The notes under the pieces: generated by a model
What the model was told of the DNA's origin: nothing
Seen by the model: the letters and a program-made list of their open reading frames with translations, nothing else
Databases searched by the model: none
DNA from: Xestospongia muta
Lineage: Eukaryota > Porifera > Demospongiae > Haplosclerida > Petrosiidae
Direction: 5' to 3'
DNA: 64,000 nt
NCBI GenBank assembly: GCA_963693285.1
Contig: OY848924.1
Coordinates: 1,478,144-1,542,143, forward strand
Translations under genes and position numbers: made by a program
Shown: one piece after another, positions 1-10,300 of the stretch
Layout: every line of letters starts with the position of its first letter
Numbering within the stretch: position 1 is the stretch's first letter

Positions 1-512
1 ATAAAAAGCAGAAAGAATAAAAAACCTGCAAATATAAAAAGCAGCAAATTATAAAAAGCAACTAATATTAAAAAATAGTAGATATAAAAAGCAGCATTTT
101 AAAAGAAAAAAAATTGTAGAGGACTGGATACTAAGTAGATGGAGTTAAACCTGTAATACATAGAATGTAAAAGTAACATCATTAAAGCTTATGTTATACA
201 AATATTAATTTTTTGATAATATAATTATTGTATAATAAAATTAAAAGATTAACAAAAGCAGCCACAACCATAACATAACAAACTAAGTGTCTAGACTCTC
301 TAAGTTTTTAGTATATTCATTAACAAGCTATAGTAAGGAAATATATGTAGGGGCAAATATATCAAAAGTAAAAAATGTAGGAGACTGGAGCTAAGTAGGC
401 GGAGTTAAGCCTGCAGTACATAGAAAGTAAAGACATTTGTCATATACAGTAGATTACTCAATTATAACATCATTAAAGACTCAGTTATACAAATATTAAT
501 TATCTAACATAA
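1..512. repeat. Duplicated 3' flank of gene B with short A-rich repeats
   Basis: No coding region is visible. The stretch at about 108-235 recurs in diverged form at about 365-510 (both contain an 'aggactgg.. ctaagtag..ggagttaa.cctg' string and later 'acatcattaaag'), so the flank itself is a local direct duplication. A short motif, tataaaaagcag, is repeated irregularly in the first 95 bases. The part from about 236 on matches 36530-36808 in the second unit, which places the left edge of the segmental duplication near 235. Confidence 0.6.
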
Positions 513-844
513 TTACAGAGTTGTATGATAAATTGTCTTACTTTCTAGTTGACTTTTCATTCTTCTACCAATGTCCTTTAACTCCTGGTTCTGCTTTAGA
601 AGGAAATCACAAAGAGCTTTTAAAAACTCAATTCCTTTTTCTTGAAGATGTCGTCGTAGTTCAGTAACTACTTTGTCTGCTTTGTCATAATCATCACCAC
701 TCATACTTTTCACATCTTCTTTAAAATTGAATGATATCAATCTAGCAGAAACGAGTCGATTAACAATGAACATGGGTTTAACTTGAATGGCTTCACAAAT
801 ATCAGCAAAGTAATCCAGAAATATTTCTGATGGATCAATAGTGT
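513..844 (-). CDS. CARD-like C-terminal exon of gene B
   Basis: The last exon encodes about 110 residues starting DTIDPSEIFLDYFADI. The pattern ..IVNRLVSARLISF..KEDVKSMSGDDYDKADKVVTEL.. ..GIEFLKALCDFL fits a CARD (helix-2 Leu-x-x-Ala, the 'D.A..L...L' helix and the '..F...L...'). The CARD label comes from the general death-fold pattern; DED or another death fold cannot be excluded. Four copies exist in the window (513, 7060, 36809 and 46087), always as the terminal exon. Confidence 0.62.
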
Positions 845-3800
845 CTACAAAATGTAACAATAAAAGGAAATATAACTGAATTAAAGAACAGTTAGTAAAC
901 AATGTAGAAGAGAAGTAGTTAATTAATATATCTTAATTTCTCATAATCTCAGTAATCAAATACAACTCTAAGTAGTCTATTTATCAACATATATAAACTA
1001 CTTATGTCACCTATAACAATCTAGACTATAAAATAACTCTATACAAACACAATCATCACATAAATTATATGTAGTGTTTATTATTTAGGTGTCTTATATT
1101 ACCTTGCTGTGTAGTATCACTAGGGAGAGTATCTGCTTTGTGTTCACTTGATAGTTCATTAGTAGAATGTTGCTATTGGATACAGGATATAAGTGATAAT
1201 ATATTAGGTGTGAAGTATTATAGTATTACAATACACAAGATTGATGATGTAACTATTGTTTATATTATTGATAAGATTGGAGGTGAGGAATTACAATGTA
1301 ATTGTTAGTAGTAATTACTGTCACATAGTGAAACTATCAATCTATCTATGTCAAACTTAGAAATGCTTCTAAGAACCCACAACCACAAAAATGTTTCATG
1401 AGTGTGGCTACATATAGTGATATAACTACTCAGTACACTTAGTCACAGGACCAGACACCCACTTGCTTAATGTGAAAACTACGTTTTACATCATGTTGAG
1501 CAATCACTGAGATCTGCTATCTTGCCTATGAATATGCTAGATACCCTTTCTCACATTAAGTTATTGAGTATTTGGTCACTAATCTACTGAAAGAAGCTAT
1601 TATGTTAATAGTTACTTACTGGCAAGAGGAATAATCCTTAATATTTTAACAAATTAAATTTGTTAATGATCATAGTTAATACAATCTACTTTATAAGAGG
1701 ATAAATCATACCTGATGTTCCATTGATAAGTTTTCAGAAATAGAGCCTTCAGTTGAGTCAGGAGCACTTGATTTCTTAGCACATTCTATAGAATATTGAG
1801 TAGAGCAAAGTGACAATTATATGTTAATAGTTACATTGCTTTTCAATATAATAGTTATATTACATGTACATTAAAGTATATATAACATGTGAACAGTTAG
1901 AAAATAAGAAAAAATATAATATATTCAATTTTTATTAGGAGGTATCTGTACTTTAAAACTGTATGTATACAATGATGTAATGAACCATTTTTACCAATTA
2001 TAGTAATAATAAACTTACTATTTACTCTGTGACTGTCCTCAGTAATAGACTCACTAACACCTATATTATGAAGGACATAAACAATTACCATTAGGAGTCA
2101 TTGTATAATCATGTACAGGTTAAATGATATGAATAAAGTAACTTACCATCAGTTTGATTATCAAATGTGTTCTTGTCAGTTTGTACTAGACCTCCTATAA
2201 AATTGTAGTATGACAATGAACATAGTATATACTAGTGTATATATGTACCATTGTTATCATGAGTACTAGAGGACTCTTCTCCAACATGTTCACTGTTACG
2301 ACCTATAATAAAAAAACATGTACATAATTATAGCTTTATTATTTAAAATCTGTTTATTCTGATTTGTTTTGGTTTGCCACAGATAAACATTCCAATTATC
2401 TCACAGTCAACATTTTTTGTCATATTCCATAACAATTAAAGATACTTGTAAAGCTATAACATAATGTCTTGTAAAGTGACCTCCAATAGGATTGCCATGT
2501 GTGTACATTAACTACTCTTTAGTGATCATGGAATTATTATGCAACCAGTCTATATAAATATAGCAACTAAAGTTTGTATTGTCCACTTACTTTCAGTAAT
2601 CTGTTGTACAGAACTACCTTGTTTCAAGTACTCATATATATTCGTAGCATGAGCTTTCTTCTTAACAAGTGGTCCCTTTATGACATCTAAAATGGTCATC
2701 CAATTGACAGGAGCACCTTCACCTTGACCATTCATGTCCAACCAATTTTGAATAACGTGACCAAGTTTTCTTTGATCTTGCATGTTGGCATTGGCCAAAC
2801 CTTGAAGGACATTATCACTCACTCCGAGACCATCTCCAATACTATGCCATAAAGCATCAACCTCAGCTAGTTGGATTAAAACTTCACGTCTTGTAGGTCT
2901 TTCCACTGTAAGTACAATAAGATAAAGAACTGTTATGTAAGATTGTCTAACATACATAATTAAGTGAAATGACTGAATTCATCAGTTGAACTATCCTTTG
3001 TTAACATTGTCTCCTGACTACTACCTGTAATATAACAATATATAACAATTAATGAAAGTAATCAAATATAAATGTAGTAGATATAAAAACAAGAAAACTA
3101 AATAATGAACAAACTAAATTATTGAAATCATGACATTTTCTTGACATGTAGATATAAATATACACTATAAATAAATAAATGTTATTAATTACCAAGTTTA
3201 ACTTATGATTTATAAAACTGAGTTATTAATACCTTTTTGCACAGGAGCATTAGATGCAATTTCTTCAAGACTCCTTTCATGAGGTACTGTACATAATCTG
3301 TAATTTTTGAGTTTGTCTGTGTCTGATGAAGAAATGAAGCTAATGCCAAAAAAATGAAAGTCTAATATACTTACCTTCAGTAGCAATAAAATGTTGTATA
3401 ATCTGTTGTTCTGACCAATGTAGTTCAGCAGAATGAAGAGCTTGTGCTACTGGTATCCATGTTTCTGACATGTTCTTTTTACGCCAAAGTATTACCACTT
3501 CTCTAGTGTACTGAGTATAGTTTTGTAGACGACATTCAATAGTGGAAAGTTGATTAACACTTATATAAAGGTTATAGCCAAAATTAAACCATTTATCTTT
3601 CACAAGTGGTTCAGCTAAGATTGTGTCAATAACAGATGCAAGATGAGGATCTACATCTAACAAAGACATAAAGTTTACATGTACAAATAATATTATGACT
3701 GGTATATTGTACATACCTAAAGATATATTAGGTAATGATGTTGAAGGTGAGGAGGAAGAAATTGATTGTGTATAAGGTGGACCATCTAAGTTAAAAATAT

Positions 3801-6109
3801 AGTTGAAATGTAAATAAACATTATAACATGTCTAAGAGCATCATATTTAGTTAACATTATACTGACCTGGGTTTTCTAAAAAAACAATTGTCTTAATAGT
3901 AGGTTCAGTACCAATAAATTCAATATTGATTGTATAATTCTTTGAACCAACTGATGAATCTATTAATTTGAATTCTAACTGGTAACGTGGAGGAAAGTGT
4001 AAGTCATCTTCTAGGATCTTCAATCTTTCTAAACCACCTTCAGTAATAATCTTGTAATAGTCAATCATCTCTTCTGTAATCTATTGTATACAACAGTCTC
4101 ATATAAAGAATTGTATGCTAATAGATTCTCTTACATGCTTATGATACAATCCACGTTCCAAGCACCATCCAGGAATGTCAGGAATGTCAGGATCAAAAGA
4201 CAATGACAAACAAGCCTGAGAGCCAATGGTTGCTGGTAAAAACTTTAATGTATAGTCATGACCAAGAGTCTTGTATTGACTTTTAACTTTCTATAGTGAT
4301 GATACATTTTTCAAACACTTACACAATTAAATCATCACCAACCTCTTTACATATCTTTTGTTCAAACAGAAAACAAAAATGAACTAACAAGGGATAATCA
4401 GGCAATCTTCGTTCAGCTTTTGCAATTAAATATCGCTTTGGTATCTCTCTGTATGCTTGGTCCTTGGTACCAATGCAATTAGAACAAAAGTGAGAAGAAC
4501 AAAAATTAGCAAGCATAGACTCGATGGTAATCTTGATTTCTTGGTTACTTTTAAAAGTGAACACTTTGTCTTTTAAAAAAGATTCATCATCTGCTGTTAG
4601 TAGATATAACTGATTATTAGGGTCCTTCATATTAGAGACATCAATGTGATGAGGTATATATAATTTAGCTGGCTTCATTAACTGGCAGTTTATGTATACC
4701 CACACAACAGGAGATACAGGGACAAAGTTATCTTCAAACTTGAACTTATCATTAACAAAGTTGACTCCAATCCATATTTTAGCTTTTGTTTCTACTGCTC
4801 CTTCTGGAATAATCATTGTAATACCATATTGACTGGAGTGGTATATTGAACCAGTTGCATCTACTGATACTTCAGTGAGTACTTCAAAGATGGCTAAGAA
4901 AATGTAAACAAGATTATTATTAAAAGAATTGTCCAATAATAGTTTTATAAGATGCTAATTTTACAATGAAATGTTAACTGGATTGGAAATTTAGTAGTAA
5001 TGTAACTATAGAATAACAGAATAAAATGAAATGACAAAAAGTCAAGCTTAGTATTATGAAACTTCATGCTTTTTGAGTATCATCAGTCACACCAATCATC
5101 ATAATACTCTCAGTTAAGGTTAATGAAATTTATTGGTTGCTATATACATCTACATTTAAACTATGAAATTAGTTTTATTGGCCACATAGAACAATAGAAA
5201 AAGCAAATGGACATACAAGGATACTATGTGGTCCAAAACATTTATAGGACTGCTAGTAAGCTTCACATGTTATAGCTATTTTTACGATATATGTACCTTT
5301 TATGCTGTCTAGTAAATTAGACCTGTCATCATCCTGTTTGTGGAGTAAGTCTGTCAATTAAAAATAATTTGTTAAATTTAAGTTATATGTAACAAAACAG
5401 AGTAAGTATTACTGTTACTTGATAACACTTTAATTGAAAAGAATCATCCAAGACTCTATATGAATTGTTTTGGAAGATACTGACTTCAAGGTGAAACACT
5501 GACTAACACTGACTAGGGTTACAAAGATTAGGTAATTAACTAGCAGCAATGTCTGCATATAGAAGATTATAGAATGCTAGAAACGTAACTTTGTACATAG
5601 AAAAGCAAGCTAGTGACAAGCTTTGAACCTTTGTATCATAATCATGGTTTTTATCTCTCCCAGAATTCCACAACACTGTAAGAGAAATTATTCATTATTG
5701 ATTGCCATATGCATTGGGTTAGGCTATAGTTAGACACACACACTCTTTATCTTTACATTGGTTGTCCAGACAAAGTCTGTATATGTGCTCTTTTTCAAAT
5801 AGTTGCCCTTGATCATATATAATACCAAAAGCCCCATAAGGTGAAAGGAGTGAGCAAATCTTACTTGAAAGCTTGTCTAGCATAAAACAAATCACAATAG
5901 TATCATGACCATATGAATACAATTAAACATTCCTTGCATGGTTATTCTAAAAGTGTTTTTGTAAAATGTAGTTGCATGCTCCTTCCACTAAGGCTATGGG
6001 CTTGTGATATTATTTATAAACATTAATTTTCACATACGTTTTTCCTTTATGCTGTCACTTGAAAATTGTTGCAATTTACTACCACTAAAAGAAGCAACTG
6101 AAGTTATAC
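513..6109 (-). CDS. Gene B: ZU5-UPA-Death-Death-linker-CARD protein, unit 1 (5' end not found, one nonsense codon)
   Basis: This multi-exon gene was read from splice sites and matching phases. Exons in transcription order: 6038-6109, 5297-5350, 4343-4893 (ZU5), 4135-4290 and 3867-4080 (UPA-like), 3717-3785 (Ser-rich linker), 3375-3656 (Death 1), 3233-3286, 2956-3024, 2591-2905 (Death 2), linkers 2249-2302, 2147-2194, 2019-2060, 1712-1785, 1103-1172, and 513-844 (CARD-like, with stop). All junctions are phase-compatible. ZU5-UPA with Death and CARD domains is the set used by PIDD and by NLRP1/CARD8-type proteins, so a cytoplasmic death-fold adaptor or sensor is the natural inference. The first exon with a start codon was not found; it should lie upstream of 6109. 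The 2956-3024 exon carries an in-frame TAA at 2960-2962 that is absent from both paralogous copies, so this copy may make only the ZU5-UPA-Death 1 part. Confidence 0.72.
2591..2905 (-). CDS. Death domain 2 exon of gene B
   Basis: A phase 1-1 exon of 104 codons, homologous to 9069-9383 in gene A and 41739-42053 in gene D. The pattern is clear for a Death domain: LAEVDALWHSIGDGLGV, then a Leu-rich helix, VIQNWLDMNGQGEGAPVNWM and TILDVIKGPLV. In this copy the exon lies downstream of the TAA at 2960-2962 and would be translated only if the exon at 2956-3024 is skipped. That skip preserves the frame, because the exon is 69 nt and phase 1-1. Confidence 0.75.
3375..3656 (-). CDS. Death domain 1 exon of gene B
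   Basis: A phase 1-1 exon of 94 codons. It has the spaced Trp/Leu pattern of a six-helix death fold: WFNFGYNLYIS, then LSTIECRLQNY, REVVILWRKKN, TWIPVAQALHSAEL, and a final IIQHFIATE. The match to the Death superfamily is by pattern recognition. The exon is separated from the ZU5-UPA part by a Ser-rich linker (3717-3785), which is where UNC5 and PIDD proteins also place their Death domain. Confidence 0.65.
3867..4290 (-). CDS. UPA-like domain exons of gene B
   Basis: Two exons (4135-4290 and 3867-4080) separated by a short intron. They encode a beta-rich segment directly after ZU5, with ..HDYTLKFLPATIG.. then ..PPRYQLEFKLIDSS... This position and pattern fit the UPA domain that follows ZU5 in UNC5, PIDD and ankyrins. 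Gene B has a 9-base repeat (three extra codons) in the first exon compared with gene D, caused by a duplicated gaatgtcag string near 4171-4190. Assignment rests on position and general pattern. Confidence 0.6.
4343..4893 (-). CDS. ZU5 domain exon of gene B
   Basis: The exon is open for 183 codons. It contains the usual ZU5 start (G.IYHSSQYGITMIIPEGAV), followed by beta-rich segments such as VPVSPVVWVY and LYIPHHID. Near its C-terminal half is the string SSHFCSN (HFCS encoded at 4481-4492). It lies where FIIND-type ZU5 domains carry their His-Phe-Ser autoproteolysis site; here Cys follows His-Phe. The donor is in phase 0 at 4342, the acceptor in phase 1 at 4894. The equivalent exon in gene D (43481-44031) has the same length and nearly the same sequence. 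Confidence 0.8.
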
Positions 6110-7059
6110 CTTTAGAAAAACAAACATATAGTTACTAGTCTGCCTTTAGAAGTTTCCTTGTGGATTTAAATAACCTCAAAGTCTGACTGAATTTAACATG
6201 CCTAACCAAGACAGGTTTGTCCTTAATTCCAAGTGGGTAGATGATAAAGCTAGTCATGTTCCTTGAAAACAATTGTAAATGTTGTCAAGGGACCACTTAT
6301 TCAGAACAAAGTTCTGGGTGTTAAACTATTACAATACAAGCTAGCCAATTGCAGTATTCTAGAAATTTGTTATTGAATGCTATACCTTTATCAACAACAA
6401 TTTAACAAACATCAGATGTAATAATAGATTAGATTGTACTTAAACTAACATAGGCTTCTATACATACAAGATCTATCTTATATATGGGCACCATGCATAG
6501 CCTATACTGTATTTTAGATATAGCCATCAACTACACTTATAACAAGCCATATTTATTTGTTAATAACTTATTACAAAGAGGACAAAAACATACAGGAGGC
6601 AACAACAAAATGTGTTGTCCACAAAACATTTGGGTGTGGCTATTATATTATCATTAATAATAATTAATTTATATGAATACCAATAAATAAAGTACCACTA
6701 TCAGCAAATACTGATAATTAAAGTATCTGGGTATAGGAGTGTAGGGAAAGAGGTATAGGTACAACCTTATAATTATTAAGTAAAACACCATTCTGATAGC
6801 TATATCTTAGGACATTTATTATAAGAATTATAAAATTAATTGCCATAACTATTTATACATATACAATAATGAACTATTTTCATCATGTACACATATATAT
6901 CTTATCATTTAAAGTGCTGTCCTGTTCTCACGAAGTTATTAAAGTACGGTCAAAATTTTGACATGTATTACAAGTAAAACATTCTTAAAATTGTATATAA
7001 AGTTGTATATAATCATCTTTCTCATTTTTTCACTAATAATCACATATTAATACACACGC
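6110..7059. other. Intergenic stretch between genes A and B, with first exon(s) of gene B probably inside
   Basis: No convincing coding exon was found. The part from about 6775 to 7060 matches 45350-45640. The part from about 6210 to 6775 has no counterpart in unit 2, where the flanking sequences are joined directly, so it is either an insertion here or a deletion there. The missing 5' exon(s) and promoter of gene B are expected in this region. Confidence 0.5.
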
Positions 7060-7388
7060 CTATGTTGTAGAATATAATGTCTCACTTTCTAGTTGACTTT
7101 TCATTCTTGTACTAATGTCCTTTAACTCCTGGTTCTGCTTTAGAAGGAAATCACAAAGAGCTTTTAAAAACTCAATTCCTTTTTCTTCAACCTGTCGTCG
7201 TAGCTCATTAACTACTTTGTCTGCTTTGTCATAATCATCACCACTCATACTGTGTACATCTTCTTTAAAATTGCATGATATCAATCTAGCAGTAACAAGT
7301 CGGTTAACAATGAACATGGGTTTAACTTGAATGGCTTCACAAATATCAGCAAAGTAATCCAGAAATATTTCTGATGGATCAATAGTGT
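7060..7388 (-). CDS. CARD-like C-terminal exon of gene A
   Basis: Homologous to the gene B terminal exon, with a slightly shorter C-terminus (..LESETLYSTT then stop). It is preceded by an acceptor at 7389-7390 and joined in phase 1 to 7646-7715. The CARD assignment carries the same caveat as for gene B. Confidence 0.62.
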
Positions 7389-10300
7389 CTATAAATGTAA
7401 CAATAAAAGGAAATATAACTGAATTAAAGAACAGTTAGTAAACAATGTAGAAGAGAAGTAGTTAATTAATATATCTTAATTTCTCATGATCTCAGTAATC
7501 AAATACAACTCTAAGTAGTCTATTTATCAACATATATAAACTACTTATGTCAACTATAACAATCTAAACTACAAAATAACTCTATACAAACACAATCATC
7601 ACATACATTATATGTAGTGTTTATTATTTAGGTGTCTTATATTACCTTGTTGTGTAGTATCACTAGGGAGAGTATCTGCTTTGTGTTCACTTGATAGTTC
7701 ATTTGTAGAATGTTGCTATTGGATACAGGATATAAGTGATAATATATGAGGTGTAAAGTATTGTAGTATTACAATACACAAGATTGATGATGTAACTATT
7801 GTTTATATTATTGATAAGACTGGAGGTGAAGAATTACAATGTAATTGTTAGTAGTAATTATTGTCACATAGTGAAACTATCAATCTATCTATGTCAAATT
7901 TAGGAATGCTTCTAAGAACCCACAACCACAAAGAATGCTTAATGGGTGTGGCTACATATAGTGATATAACTGCTCAGTTGACTTAGTCACAGGACCAGAC
8001 ACCCACTTGCTAAATGTGAAAACTACGTTTTGCATCATGTTGAGCAATCACTGAGATCTGCCATCTTGCTATTAATATGCTAGATACCCTTTCTTACATT
8101 AAACTATTGAGTATCTTGGCACTAATCTACTGAAAGAAGCTATTATGTTAATAGCTACTTACTGGCAAGAGGAATAACCCTTAATATTTTAACAAATTAA
8201 ATTTGTTAATGATTATAATTATACAATCTACTTTATTAGAGGATAAATCATACCTGATGTTCCATCGATAAGTTGTCAGAAATAGAACCTTCAGTTGATT
8301 CAGGAGCACTTGATTTCTTAACACATTCTATAGAATAATGAGTAGAGCAAAGTGACAATTATATGTTAATAGTTACATTGCTTTTCAATATAATTGTTAT
8401 ATAACATGTACAATAAAGTATATATAATATGTGAACAGTTAGAGAAATAAGAAAAAATATAATATATTCAATATTTAATAGGAGGTATCTGTACTTTAAA
8501 ACTGTATGTATACAATAATGTAATGAACCATTTTTACCAGTTATAGTAATAATAAACTTACCATTAACTCTGTGACTGTCCTCAGTAATAGACTCACTAA
8601 CACATTTATTAACACCTATGTTATGAAGGACATAAACAGTTACCATTAGGAGTCATTGTATAATCATGTACAGGTTAAATGATATGGATAAAGTAACTTA
8701 CCATCAGTTTGATTCTCAAATGTGTTCTTGTCAGTTTGTACCACACCCCCTATAAAATTGTAGTTACAACAATGAACATAGTATATACTAGTGTATATAT
8801 GTAATTATAGCTTTACTATTAAAGATCTCTTCACTCTGAATTGTTTTGGTTTACCACAGATAAACATTCCAATTATCTCATAGTCAACATTATATTGTCA
8901 TATTCCATAACAATTAAAGATACTTGTAAAGCTATGACATCATGTCTCATAAAGTGATCTCCAATAAGATTGCCATGTGTGTACATTAACTACTCTTTAG
9001 TGACCATGGAATTATTATGTAACCAGTCTATATAATTATAGCAACTAAAGTTTGTATTGTCTACTTACTTTCAGTAATCTGTTGTACAAAACCTCTTTGT
9101 TTTAAGTATTGATATATTGTCATAGCATGAGCTTTGTTTTGAACAAGTTGTCCCTTTACGACATCTAAAATTGTTCTCCAAGTGACAGGAGCACCTTCAC
9201 CTTGACCATTCATGTCCAGCCAATTCTGAATTACTTGGTCAAGTTTTGCTTGATTTGACTGGTTGGATTCAGCTAAACCTTGAAGGACACTGTAACTCAC
9301 TCCAAGACCATTACCAATGTTACGCCATAAAAAATTGATACAGGCTAATTGAGTTAAAAGTTCACGTCTTGTAGGTCTTTCCACTGTAAGTACAATAAGA
9401 TAAAGAACTGTTATATAAGATTGTCTAACATACATAATTTAGGGAAATGACTGAATTCATCAGTTAAACTATCTTTTGTTAACATTGTCTCCTGACTACT
9501 ACCTGTAATATAACAATATATAACAATTAATGAAAGTAATCAAATATAAATGTAGTAGATATAAAAACATGAAAACTAAATAATAAATGAACTAAATTAT
9601 TGAAAATATGACATTTTCTTGACATGTAGACATACCTCCAACATTGTATGTAATAGATGATGACATCTGTTTGTTAGGTTTGGTAACAGGGTTAATAAAA
9701 TCTGTAATAATAACTAAGTCAATACAAGAGAATAGTGACATAATTAGAACCTTTTGTTGTTCTTGTCTGAACATGTTTTGATAATCTTTGTATTACTTCA
9801 TCTTTTATTGGTGGAGAAGGTATACTCTATGTAGAGAAGATAAAACAATTTCATAGACACAATGTTAAGATAAAGTCAATATAAACTTACCAAAGGATTA
9901 TGTCCAGCAAAAACACTGAATTTGTTGAGATGTTCTCTTACAGAGAGGTGTGAAGAAACTGTTGATGGATAGAGGGACATGATCTCTCCACATACTTCTT
10001 CTATATGTTGGACATAGTGATCTAGTAGTGGTAGATCTTTATTGGTGTCATTAAAGAGAGCTTTGGTCACAAGAGGGGCAAGACAGAGGTATGGTTCCTT
10101 TTCACCAACGACTAAATGGACAGGAACACATTCGTCAGTAGAAGAAGTAACGGTTTCTCTTGTTAGTACTCCTTTAGCAACATTTCTCAGAGCATAAAGT
10201 ATACGACTTTTCTGTTTCTTTTCCATCACATCCTTAACATCACCAGGTGCAATAATAAACTGTTTTGAAGTACATGGACATAATTCTTTTTTAAGTTTAA

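Noticed and set aside
5640..5680. Possible extra gene B exon (acceptor ttctcttacag, LWNSGRDKNHD)
   Set aside because: It starts in phase 1 but its only plausible donor is in phase 0, which breaks the join to the next exon.
5719..5922. 67-codon minus-strand frame between gene B exons
   Set aside because: Conserved in unit 2 only as intron-like sequence with changes. The translation has no domain, and no phase-1 splice pair fits it into gene B. It could still hold an exon, but I could not support one.
9592..9774. 60-codon minus-strand frame as a separate small gene
   Set aside because: It spans exon 9636-9701, a 49-nt intron with good splice sites (9702-9750) and part of exon 9751-9826 of gene A. 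The frame is a read-through of these.
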